The notes beneath the pieces are model-generated. The model had not been told where the DNA came from, ran no database searches, and saw only the letters and a program-made list of their open reading frames with translations. Of a stretch of 64,000 nucleotides of DNA, positions 50,208 to 59,638 are shown in pieces; within the stretch, counting starts at the first letter, position 1, and every line of letters begins with the position of its first letter. The DNA lies in NCBI RefSeq assembly GCF_027158205.1, contig NZ_JAPVLU010000004.1, positions 205,315-269,314 of the forward strand, written 5' to 3'. Made by a program: the position numbers and the translations under genes. This stretch comes from Streptomyces sp. H39-S7. GTDB taxonomy: Bacteria; Actinomycetota; Actinomycetes; Streptomycetales; Streptomycetaceae.

Positions 50208-51833
50208 ATGGGGCATTCTGCCAGTGTGGCGATCTTGGACGTACGGCCTGATCTGCTCGACGCACTGTCCGCGCTGCGCGACCGCGTCGACGTCGCGCGT
50301 TTCCCGTTCCCCGTTCCTGGAGCCGCGCGGGCCCGCCGTACCCGCCAGGAGCTGATCGCGCAGCTCGACGATTATCTGGTGCCCCGGCTGCGGACCCCTG
50401 AAGCGCCGCTGCTGGCGGTGGTCGGCGGATCGACGGGGGCCGGGAAGTCCACGCTGGTCAACTCGCTGGTGGGACGGCGGGTCAGTGAGGCGGGGGTGCT
50501 GCGTCCGACGACGCGGACGCCGGTGCTGGTGTGCCACCCCGCGGACCGCGCCTGGTTCGCCGACTCGCGGATCCTGCCGGGCCTGGCGCGGGCCTGGTCC
50601 ACGCGGCCGGGGACGCGGGAGGACGAGGACGGGGGCGCCGAGGGCGAACTGCTGCGGCTGGAGATCGACGACGCGGTGCCCAGGGGCCTCGCGCTGCTGG
50701 ACGCGCCCGACATCGACTCGCTGGTCGCGCGCAACCGCGAGCTGGCCGCGAAGCTGATCTGCGCGGCGGACATCTGGATCCTGGTCACGACCGCGTCGCG
50801 GTACGCCGACGCGCTGCCCTGGCATCTGCTGCGCACCGCCAAGGAGTACAACGTCACGCTGGCCACCGTGCTGGACCGGGTGCCGCACCAGATCGCCGAG
50901 GACGTCGGCCGGCACTACGCGGCGCTGCTGGCGAAGGCCGGGCTCGGGGACGTACCGCGTTTCACCGTTCCGGAACTGCCCGAATCGGCGGGCGGCGGCG
51001 GGCTGCTGCCGCGGACCGCGGTCGCCGCGCTGCGCCAGTGGCTGACGCAGTACGCCGAGGACCCGGCCGCCCGCCGGCAGGCGGCGCACCGCACCGCGGT
51101 CGGTGTCCTGGACTCGATGCGCGCCAGGATGCCGGCGCTGGCCGCCGCCTCGGCCGTCCAGCACGCGGCGGCGGTGCGCCTGGCGCGCGGCACGGAGGAT
51201 GCGTACGCCGAGGCCGCGGAACGGATCGACAGCGCTGTGACGGCCGGGGTCCCGTTGGCCGGCGAGGCGCTGGCGCGCTGGCTGGAGTACCCGCACTGCG
51301 GGCTGGAGGCGCTGCAGTCCGCGCTCGCCGACGGGCTCGCGACCCTGCTGCGCTCCGAGGTGGACGAGGCCGACGAACGCGTCGCCGCCGGATGGCAGCG
51401 GGACCGTGCGGGGGCCGCGCTGCTCGCGGAACCCGGTGTGTGCCCGGACCGGGCGGCCACCGCCGAGCGGATCGACGCCGCGGTCGTGCGGTGGCGCGCG
51501 GGTCTCACCGACCTCGCGTACGCCGAGGTGCGGGCCGCCCGCGACGCGGATCGTGCCGCGGCCGACCCGGAGGACGCGGCGGCGCTGCTGGCCACCGTCC
51601 TGCTCGGCGGCCGGCGCGGGAGCGCGGCCGGCGAACGGCTCGCGGACACCGTCGGGGCGCAGGCCGCGCTGCGGATGCGCGACCGGGCGCGGGAGCGGCT
51701 GGAGGACGGGGTCGCCGGGCTGCTGCGCGGCGAGTGCGAGCGGCGGCTGGCGCCCGTGGACGCCCTCGACGTGACCGCGCGGCAGCAGTCGTCGCTGATC
51801 GCCGCACTGTCCCTACTGCAGAAGGAGAGGTGA
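50208..51833 (+). CDS. P-loop GTPase, first of an overlapping pair
   Basis: A 541-residue GTPase-like protein. [19 protein letters not shown] (about residues 70-88) is the G1 loop, [11 protein letters not shown] a candidate G2 region, and [10 protein letters not shown] the G3 region. Where G4 (NKxD) should be, it reads TVLDRVPHQ, so the guanine-specifying Asn-Lys is altered. Dynamin/YfjP-like GTPases are distant relatives. Start choice is uncertain: ATG 50208 or GTG 50226 (VAILDVRPD). The function is unknown. The next gene follows closely and shares the layout. Confidence 0.85.
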   Translation: MGHSASVAILDVRPDLLDALSALRDRVDVARFPFPVPGAARARRTRQELIAQLDDYLVPRLRTPEAPLLAVVGGSTGAGKSTLVNSLVGRRVSEAGVLRPTTRTPVLVCHPADRAWFADSRILPGLARAWSTRPGTREDEDGGAEGELLRLEIDDAVPRGLALLDAPDIDSLVARNRELAAKLICAADIWILVTTASRYADALPWHLLRTAKEYNVTLATVLDRVPHQIAEDVGRHYAALLAKAGLGDVPRFTVPELPESAGGGGLLPRTAVAALRQWLTQYAEDPAARRQAAHRTAVGVLDSMRARMPALAAASAVQHAAAVRLARGTEDAYAEAAERIDSAVTAGVPLAGEALARWLEYPHCGLEALQSALADGLATLLRSEVDEADERVAAGWQRDRAGAALLAEPGVCPDRAATAERIDAAVVRWRAGLTDLAYAEVRAARDADRAAADPEDAAALLATVLLGGRRGSAAGERLADTVGAQAALRMRDRARERLEDGVAGLLRGECERRLAPVDALDVTARQQSSLIAALSLLQKER

Positions 51834-51838
51834 CCGGC

Positions 51839-53521
51839 GTGGCTTCCACGGCAGGAACCGGCACGGGCGCCGCGAGGGGAACCGGTGGCGCCGGAGGAAC
51901 GCGTGAGGCCGGGGAGAGCGGAGCGCGGGACTCCTACGGCGTCCGGCGCCCCCCGGACCCGCTCGCGGCCCGGGTCGAAGCGCTCGGGGAGCTGCTGGGG
52001 CTGTCCAGGGCGCGCGTCAGCCCGGACGAACTGGCCGAGAGCGGAGCGCTGTTGCAGCGGCTCGGCGAGCGCCGGCGGCTGTCGCTCGACCACACGGTCG
52101 TCGCGCTGGCCGGTGCCACCGGGAGCGGCAAGTCGACGTTGTTCAACGCGCTCGCGGGACTGGAGCTCTCCGCGACGGGCGTCCGCCGGCCGACGACCGC
52201 CGTACCGGTCTCCTGCTCCTGGGACCCCGTGGGCGCGGCCGGGCTGCTCGACCGGCTCGGCATCGCCCCGCAGGATCGTTACGCCAGACGGAGCGTGCTG
52301 GACGGCGCCGATCGCGTCCCTGGGACCGACGAGCGGCTGGCCGGACTCGTGCTGCTGGACATGCCGGACCACGACTCGGCCGCGCCCGGCCACCGCGACC
52401 AGGTCGACCGGCTGCTGCGGCTGGTGGACGTCGTGGTGTGGGTGCTGGACCCGGAGAAGTACGCGGACGCCGCGCTGCACGAACGCTATCTGCGGCCGCT
52501 GGCCGGCCACGCGGACGTCACGCTGCTGGTGCTCAATCAGGTGGACCGGCTGCCGGGTGACGCCGCCGACCAGGTACTCGACGATCTGCGGCGGCTGTTG
52601 GACGAGGACGGACTCGCGGTGGGCGAGCACGGCGACGCCGGCGCGGTGGTGCTCGCGGTCTCGGCGCTCAACGGGGTCGGCGTGCCCGATCTGCGGGCCT
52701 GCCTCGGCCAGATCGTGGCGGAGCGGGGATCGGCGAACCGGCGGCTCGCGGCCGACGTGGACCGCACCGCCGACCGGTTGCAGCCCCTGTACGTGGGCGA
52801 GGGCGCGGTGGGCCTGACGGATCCCGCGCGCGAGGAGTTCGTCGACCGGTTGGCCGACGCGGTGGGGGTCACGGGCGCCCGCGAGGCGGCGGAGCGCGCG
52901 TGGGCGCGCGCGGCGGATGCCGCCTGCGGCACCCCGTGGGGGCGGCTGACGGCCGATCGGCAGGGCGGGGCGGGCCTGGCGGCCCGGGGGCCGGCCGGGC
53001 TCGCCGCGTCCCGTCCCGCGGTGGACGAGGCGGTGCGCGCGCTCACGGACGATGCGGCCCAGGGGCTGCCCGCCCCGTGGGCGCAGGCGGTGCGGGACGG
53101 GGCGCGGCGCGGTGGCGAGGGACTGCCTGCGGCGCTGGACGCGGCGGCGGCCCGTGCGGAGCCGGGAGAGCCGGAACGGCCCGCCTGGTGGTCGGCGGTG
53201 GGCGCCGTCCAGTGGCTGCTGATGAGCCTCGCGGTGGCCGGGGCGGTGTGCCTGGTCGCGATCGCGGTGGACTCGCTCGACGCCTCGTGGTGGCTGCCGG
53301 TCGCCCTGCTCGCGGTCGGTGCCCTCGGCGGCCAGGCGCTCGCCTGGGCCTGCCGTATGGCCGCGCGCGGCCCGGCCCGGCGCTACGGGCAGGTTGCCGA
53401 GCGCCGGTTGCGGGCCGCCGCGGCGGACTGCGGCCGGGCGCGGGTGCTGGAACCCGTCGCGGCGGAACTGCTGCGCTACCGGGAGGTGCGGGAGCAGTAC
53501 GCGGTGGTGGCGGGCGGCTGA
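51839..53521 (+). CDS. membrane-tailed GTPase, second of the pair
   Basis: A 560-residue GTPase that follows the previous gene directly. GTG 51839 is preferred because GGAGAGG precedes it by eight nt; GTG 51830, overlapping the upstream stop, is an alternative. LAGATGSGKSTLFNALAGLE is G1, LLDMPDHDS G3, and LLVLNQVDRLP G4 (NQVD), a better canonical motif than its partner's. Near the C-terminus two hydrophobic segments (WLLMSLAVAGAVCLVAIAV and WLPVALLAVGALGGQALAW) anchor it in the membrane. The pair probably forms a heterodimeric membrane GTPase; the role is unknown. Confidence 0.87.
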   Translation: MASTAGTGTGAARGTGGAGGTREAGESGARDSYGVRRPPDPLAARVEALGELLGLSRARVSPDELAESGALLQRLGERRRLSLDHTVVALAGATGSGKSTLFNALAGLELSATGVRRPTTAVPVSCSWDPVGAAGLLDRLGIAPQDRYARRSVLDGADRVPGTDERLAGLVLLDMPDHDSAAPGHRDQVDRLLRLVDVVVWVLDPEKYADAALHERYLRPLAGHADVTLLVLNQVDRLPGDAADQVLDDLRRLLDEDGLAVGEHGDAGAVVLAVSALNGVGVPDLRACLGQIVAERGSANRRLAADVDRTADRLQPLYVGEGAVGLTDPAREEFVDRLADAVGVTGAREAAERAWARAADAACGTPWGRLTADRQGGAGLAARGPAGLAASRPAVDEAVRALTDDAAQGLPAPWAQAVRDGARRGGEGLPAALDAAAARAEPGEPERPAWWSAVGAVQWLLMSLAVAGAVCLVAIAVDSLDASWWLPVALLAVGALGGQALAWACRMAARGPARRYGQVAERRLRAAAADCGRARVLEPVAAELLRYREVREQYAVVAGG

Positions 53522-53528
53522 GGCCATG

Positions 53529-53555
53529 GGCCCGGCACCCCGGGGTTCCCGGGCC
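53529..53555. terminator. hairpin after the GTPase pair
   Basis: GGCCCGG (53529-53535) pairs with CCGGGCC (53549-53555) around an inner ACCCCGGGGT palindrome. It lies 8 nt after the second GTPase stop. Confidence 0.6.
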
Positions 53556-53582
53556 GAGATTTCACCTGAAAGGGTGACGGAG

Positions 53583-53609
53583 ATATCCACAACCCGTCGG
53601 TTATCCACA
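53583..53609 (+). promoter_or_regulatory. two DnaA-box-like sites
   Basis: ATATCCACA (53583-53591) and TTATCCACA (53601-53609) are in the same orientation, 18 bp apart. They lie in a gene-poor stretch between the GTPase terminator and the thioester-protein gene. Pairing and spacing make DnaA binding more plausible than a single box. Confidence 0.45.
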
Positions 53610-54152
53610 GATTGCAGCCGGTTTTTCCATGCTCCGTGCTGATCGTGCACGATGTCCCCAGGGCTTTCGGGGCGGGCTTTTCGATGACGATCGGCAACGA
53701 GGGGAGGGCGGGCGGATGAATGAGGCGTCCACGTGGGGGGAATGGCGTGAGGCGGGCCGAATTCGGGAGGGGCGCGGCGGGGGCGCAGATCATACGAGTC
53801 GGCTGGTGACGACGGGGGCGATCGGAACCCATTTGTCCTGCGGGCGGAGCCGTTCCGGCGGGATGTCGGGGCTCCGGACGGAGCTCATATCCACCCTGGG
53901 GGCTGAGATGTCCGGAGACGACCGTTAATCCAGCTTTTAGGTGAGTGAATGACCTGGACGACTTATCGACATTCCCATGACTATCCCTTCATCACATAAC
54001 GATTGCGATTCGAAATGGTTAGGGGAGGGGATTGTTGGTGGCCGGGATACCTGTGCTTCCTAGGATTCCTTCGGTACTGCGGGGGCTCGGATGCTCTCGG
54101 AGCCGCAGGCGAGGCCACCCTCACGACCCGGCTTCGCCCGAAGGGGAGTTCC
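53610..54152. other. gene-poor region before the surface-protein gene
   Basis: About 540 bp with lower GC than its surroundings. One reading frame (53716-53928, MNEASTWGEWREAGRIREGR) has a purine-rich leader, but third-position GC is only near 75 percent and no family is recognised, so I do not call it a gene. The stretch from 53930 to 54020 is AT-rich for this genome and probably contains the promoter of the downstream surface protein. Confidence 0.55.
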
Positions 54153-55595
54153 ATGTTCAAGATTCAGAGGCGAGGCGTTGCCCGCCTCACCACCGCGGGC
54201 CTGGTCACGGGTCTGCTCGCCGCTGGTGCGATATCCGGCGCGGGGATCGCGCTCGCGGACGACGTCGCGCCGGCCGCCGGTGGCGCGACGGCCGTTCTGG
54301 CCGGCCTGCAGCCGGGCCAGTTCGGTGACGCCGTCTACAAGGACGGCAAGGGTGGGAAGCAGACCGTCTCCGCCGGCCTGTTCCGCATGGATGCCAAGGG
54401 CGGCGGCACGCTGCAGACGTACTGCATCGACATCGGCACCCACACGGCCCCCGGCGCCAACTACCAGGAAGCCTCCTGGGGTGCTTCGTCGCTGCACGAC
54501 GCCGACACCGCGAACAAGATCAACTGGATCCTGCAGCACTCGTACCCGCAGGTGAACGACCTCGCCGCGCTGGCGAACACGTCGGGCGCCAAGAAGCTGA
54601 CGGCAGAGCAGGCCGCCACCGGCACCCAGGTCGCCATCTGGCGCTTCTCGGACCACGCGGACGTCACCGCCAAGAACCCGAAGGCGGAGCTGCTCGCCGA
54701 CTACCTGGAGGCGCAGGCGAAGAACGCCTCCGCCGCCACGGAGCCGAAGGCGTCGCTCTCCCTCACGCCGACCGCCGTCTCGGGCAAGGCCGGCGAGAAG
54801 CTCGGCCCGATCACCGTCCACACCAACGCCGCCTCGGCGAAGGTGCGCCTGGCCGGTGACGCGCCTGACGGCGTCAAGATCGTCGACAAGACCGGCAAGC
54901 CGGTCACCAACGTCACCGACGGTGCCGAGCTCTTCTTCGACGTGCCGGCCGGCACCGCCGACGGCAACACCAAGCTCGTCGTTGAGGCCGCCACCAAGAT
55001 CCCGGTCGGCCGCGTCTTCACCTCGGTGGGCAAGGTCCGCAAGCAGACCCAGATCCTCGCCGGCTCCAGCGAGAGCAGCGTCTCCGCTCCGGCCGCCGCC
55101 ACCTGGGCCTCGAAGGGCGCGGTCCTGGCCGTCTCCGCCAAGGTCAACTGCGCCGTCGGCGGTGTGGACGTGACCGTCACCAACGAGGGTGACAAGCCGT
55201 TCACCTTCCCGCTCGGCGACAAGAGCTACACGATCGAAGCGGGCAAGTCCCAGACGGTCACCGTCCCGGCCAAGGAGGACGCGAGCTACACGATCGTCGT
55301 CCCGCTCCCGGACGGCACCACGAAGACCTTCACCGGTGTTCTGGACTGCAAGGCGACGGGTCCCGGCACGCCGACCCCGACGCCCAGCGCCACCCCGAGC
55401 ACCCAGCCCAGCCCGGCTTCGGCCGGTACCACCACCGGCACCACCGGCACCACCGGCGGTGACCTCGCTCAGACGGGTGGCAGCAGCGCCACCCCGATGA
55501 TCGCCGGCATCGCCGTCGCGCTCGTCGTGCTCGGCGGCGGCGCGGTCTTCTTCCTCCGCCGGAAGAAGTCGGCCGCAACTCCCGCGAGCGAGTAG
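54153..55595 (+). CDS. thioester-domain surface protein, sortase-anchored
   Basis: A 480-residue exported wall protein. ATG 54153 follows AAGGGGAG. The signal peptide (RRGVARLTTAGLVTGLLAAG, cleavage near ALADD) leads to a thioester (TQXA/TED) domain, with the reactive Cys in TYCIDI (Cys91) and Gln in GTQVAIWRF (Gln159). An immunoglobulin-like region and a Pro/Thr/Ser-rich stalk precede the sorting signal LAQTG (438-442), a hydrophobic helix and RRKK. LAxTG is the class E sortase substrate motif of Streptomyces. The Cys-Gln bond probably attaches covalently to an external target. Confidence 0.92.
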   Translation: MFKIQRRGVARLTTAGLVTGLLAAGAISGAGIALADDVAPAAGGATAVLAGLQPGQFGDAVYKDGKGGKQTVSAGLFRMDAKGGGTLQTYCIDIGTHTAPGANYQEASWGASSLHDADTANKINWILQHSYPQVNDLAALANTSGAKKLTAEQAATGTQVAIWRFSDHADVTAKNPKAELLADYLEAQAKNASAATEPKASLSLTPTAVSGKAGEKLGPITVHTNAASAKVRLAGDAPDGVKIVDKTGKPVTNVTDGAELFFDVPAGTADGNTKLVVEAATKIPVGRVFTSVGKVRKQTQILAGSSESSVSAPAAATWASKGAVLAVSAKVNCAVGGVDVTVTNEGDKPFTFPLGDKSYTIEAGKSQTVTVPAKEDASYTIVVPLPDGTTKTFTGVLDCKATGPGTPTPTPSATPSTQPSPASAGTTTGTTGTTGGDLAQTGGSSATPMIAGIAVALVVLGGGAVFFLRRKKSAATPASE

Positions 55596-55633
55596 CGGCG
55601 GGCAGTGACCGCGGGCTGAAACAGCCGCAGTAG

Positions 55634-55664
55634 CGGGGGCGGGACTCTTGGAGTCCCGCCCCCG
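55634..55664. terminator. terminator after the surface-protein gene
   Basis: CGGGGGCGGGACTC (55634-55647) pairs with GAGTCCCGCCCCCG (55651-55664) over a TTG loop, a perfect 14-bp stem 39 nt after the stop. Confidence 0.9.
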
Positions 55665-55811
55665 TTCCGTTCCCGCGGACATCAGGTCCGGCGGAGAAGG
55701 CGCAGGCAGGCGCCGGGCAAGGCCTCTCTGACCTACCCGTTCGCCCCGTGGGGTGGACGTGCGGCAAGATGGGGTGTATCTGCCCACACATCGATTGCCG
55801 GACGGTTTCTC

Positions 55812-57475
<1,664 letters not shown>

Positions 57476-57476
<1 letters not shown>

Positions 57477-57931
57477 TGGCCCGGCACATCTACAGCTGCC
57501 CGCTGCGCTGGTCGGACATGGATGCCCTCGGGCACGTCAACAACGTGGTCTTCCTGCGGTACCTGGAAGAGGCGCGGATCGACTTCATGTTCCGGCTGGC
57601 GCCGGGTGAGGGCAGCACGTCGTTCACGGGCGGGTCCGTCGTGGCCCGGCACGAGATCGACTATCTGCGACCGCTGGTCCACCGGCACGCGCCGGTGACC
57701 ATCGAGTCGTGGGTGACGAAGATAGGCGCGGCCTCGATGACCGTCGCGTACGAGATCAGGGACGAGGAGACCGTGTACGTACGGGCCTCCACGGTCGTGG
57801 TGCCGTACAACCTGGCGGAAGCGCGGCCGCGGCGGATCAGCGCGGAGGAGCGGTCCCTGCTGGAGCCGTACTACGAAGGGCTGCCGAAGAAGAAGGCGGC
57901 AGCCGTGGCAGAAGAGGCCGTCGCCGCATGA
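57476..57931 (+). CDS. hotdog-fold acyl-CoA thioesterase (4HBT family)
   Basis: A 151-residue single hotdog thioesterase. ATG 57476 overlaps the ettA stop. WSDMDALGHVNNVVFLRYLE is the hallmark 4-hydroxybenzoyl-CoA-thioesterase motif, with the active-site Asp in DMDALGHVNN, and RHEIDYLRPLVHR is also conserved. It probably hydrolyses a short or aromatic acyl-CoA. It is also coupled (ATGA) to the next gene. Confidence 0.92.
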
Positions 57932-58620
57932 CGCGACTGCTTCTCGCCGGTGCCGGGGAGGCGGCGGGGCTCGCCGCCTTCCTGGGCCGGCTGGTCCGCT
58001 GGGACAAGGCCGCCGTGGTGCGGCTGCGCTCCGCGGAGGGGGTGCTGGCGGTCTTCGGCCAGCCGCCCTTCGGTGGCGTGCTCGCCATTCGCACGGCCTC
58101 GCTCCGCGAGGTCCTGGACCTCGATGCCACCGTCTCGGCGGGGCAGTTGCTGGAAGGCATCGAGGAGAGTTCCGGGGCACCCGCAGAGGCGGACACCGGC
58201 GAGGGCGGTGACGCCGTCGTGATCCCGCCATCCGTCACCGGCCCCGCGTGGGCCGGACTGCTGCCGCCGCGCGGTGGCTGGCAGCGGATCGCGGAGTTCG
58301 CGCCGGAGGACGTACGGGCCGCCGCGAAGCGGCTGGTGGGGGAGTTCCGCTCCCGCACCGAAGTGCTGGTGCCGGAACGGCGGACGCGGGCCGAGCTCGA
58401 CGCGCTCGCCGAAGAGGTCTGGTCCCGGCCGGTCGGGGACACGGTGCTGCCGATGCGCGCCGTGCACGCGGCGCAGGCGCTGGGATTCCTGCGGGGAGGC
58501 GGCGCCGAGCCGTTCCTGCTGCTGACGGCGGGGGCCTGGCTGCGGCTGCGCACGCCCTACGGCTCGGTCGCCGTACGGCGCACCGCCCTCGGCTCCGGCC
58601 TGACCGTGACGCCCGCCTGA
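57928..58620 (+). CDS. conserved protein of unknown function
   Basis: A 230-residue soluble protein starting MTRLLLAGAGEAAGLAAFLG at ATG 57928, overlapping the thioesterase stop. VRWDKAAVVRLRSAEGVLAV, GVLAIRTASLREVLDLDATV and AFAPEDVRAAAKRLVGEFRS-like EFAPEDVRAAAKRLVGEFRS are notable, with an Arg-rich end. No membrane segment or cofactor motif. I do not recognise the family. It follows ettA and the thioesterase in one coupled unit, and its stop overlaps a candidate terminator shared with the converging gene. Confidence 0.7.
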   Translation: MTRLLLAGAGEAAGLAAFLGRLVRWDKAAVVRLRSAEGVLAVFGQPPFGGVLAIRTASLREVLDLDATVSAGQLLEGIEESSGAPAEADTGEGGDAVVIPPSVTGPAWAGLLPPRGGWQRIAEFAPEDVRAAAKRLVGEFRSRTEVLVPERRTRAELDALAEEVWSRPVGDTVLPMRAVHAAQALGFLRGGGAEPFLLLTAGAWLRLRTPYGSVAVRRTALGSGLTVTPA

Positions 58621-58654
58621 GGGCCGGTCTGCCGCCAGGACAGGCCCGCCCTCA
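58618..58654. terminator. small hairpin between two converging genes
   Basis: TGAGGGC (58618-58624) pairs with GCCCTCA (58648-58654). Both arms overlap stop codons, of the unknown protein and of the converging ABC ATPase gene, so each stop lies inside the shared stem. The stem is only 7 bp. Confidence 0.4.
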
Positions 58655-59638
58655 GTCCTCCTCCGTCGGAGCCGGCCGGTCCGGCCAGACGCCGATGTGG
58701 TCGGACTCCAGTTCCAGCAGGACCCGGTTCTCGATGGAGAGCGCCGCCGTGTAGTCGCGCGGGAGCTGCAGCCGTCCGGCGCGGTCGACGGTGGCGTATT
58801 CGCGGGCGACGACCGACTCCTGGCCGTGTTCGTCGATCTCGGTGTGGCGCAGCACCTCGGAGGCCGTCCGGCCGTCCCTGATCGCGACCGTGCGCCGTAC
58901 CGCGCCGGCCACGGCGTGGTCGTGGGTGACGACGACGACGGTCGTGCCGAGCTCCTCGTTGGCGGTCCTGAACGCGGCGAAGACCTGCTCGCCGGTGGCC
59001 GAGTCCAGCTCGCCGGTGGGCTCGTCGGCCAGCACCAGGGATGGGGAGTTGGCGAGCGCCACGGCGATGGCCGTGCGCTGCTGCTCGCCGCCCGACATCT
59101 GGCCGGGGTGCCGGTCGTGGCAGTAGCCGACGCCCAGCATGGTCAGCAGCTCCGTGGCGCGGGCGGCGTGCAGCCGCTTGGCGCGGAACCCGTCCCGGCC
59201 GGACAACTGCATCGGCAGCACGACGTTCTGAGCTGCCGTCAGGTACGGCAGCAGATTGCGGGCGGTCTGCTGCCAGACGAAGCCGACGACCTCCCGCCGG
59301 TACCGCAGCCGGGACTTGGCGTCCATGTCCAGCAGGTCGTAGCCGCCGACGGACGCCGCGCCCGCGGTCGGGACGTCGAGGCCGGCGAGGATGTTGAGCA
59401 GGGTGGACTTGCCGCTGCCCGACGCGCCGACCAGGGCCATCAGCTCGCCCTCGGCGACGAGCAGGTCCAGGCCCTGCAGCGCCTGGACCTCGACGCCGTC
59501 GGCCGTGAAGATCCGTACCAGCCGGTCGCAGCTGATGAGCGCGTTCTGCCCGTAGGCGGGCTGCTCGCGGCGGGCGGCCGCCCGCTCCTCCAGATCGGCA
59601 AGGGTCGTCGTCGCGCCGCCCTCGGTGGTTTTGGTCAT
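58652..59638 (-). CDS. ABC transporter ATPase with C-terminal AbrB-like tail
   Basis: A 328-residue ATPase. GASGSGKSTLLNILAGLDVP is Walker A, MSGGEQQRTAIAVALANSP the signature, and LVLADEPTGELD Walker B, all as in LolD/MacB-type exporters. About 284-320, VDRAGRLQLPRDYTAAL, resembles the swapped-hairpin AbrB/MraZ-type DNA- or protein-binding fold, which is unusual on an ABC ATPase. The ATG overlaps the permease stop (ATGA), so all three leftward genes are coupled. Confidence 0.88.
   Translation of the reverse strand: MTKTTEGGATTTLADLEERAAARREQPAYGQNALISCDRLVRIFTADGVEVQALQGLDLLVAEGELMALVGASGSGKSTLLNILAGLDVPTAGAASVGGYDLLDMDAKSRLRYRREVVGFVWQQTARNLLPYLTAAQNVVLPMQLSGRDGFRAKRLHAARATELLTMLGVGYCHDRHPGQMSGGEQQRTAIAVALANSPSLVLADEPTGELDSATGEQVFAAFRTANEELGTTVVVVTHDHAVAGAVRRTVAIRDGRTASEVLRHTEIDEHGQESVVAREYATVDRAGRLQLPRDYTAALSIENRVLLELESDHIGVWPDRPAPTEED

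Noticed and set aside
51830..51838. GTG 51830 as start of the second GTPase
   Set aside because: The ribosome-binding purines lie only 2 nt before it. GTG 51839 has better spacing. Both remain possible.
53716..53928. Small gene (MNEASTWGEWREAGR...) before the surface protein
   Set aside because: Third-position GC is only about 75 percent, well below neighbouring genes, and no family or conserved context is recognised.
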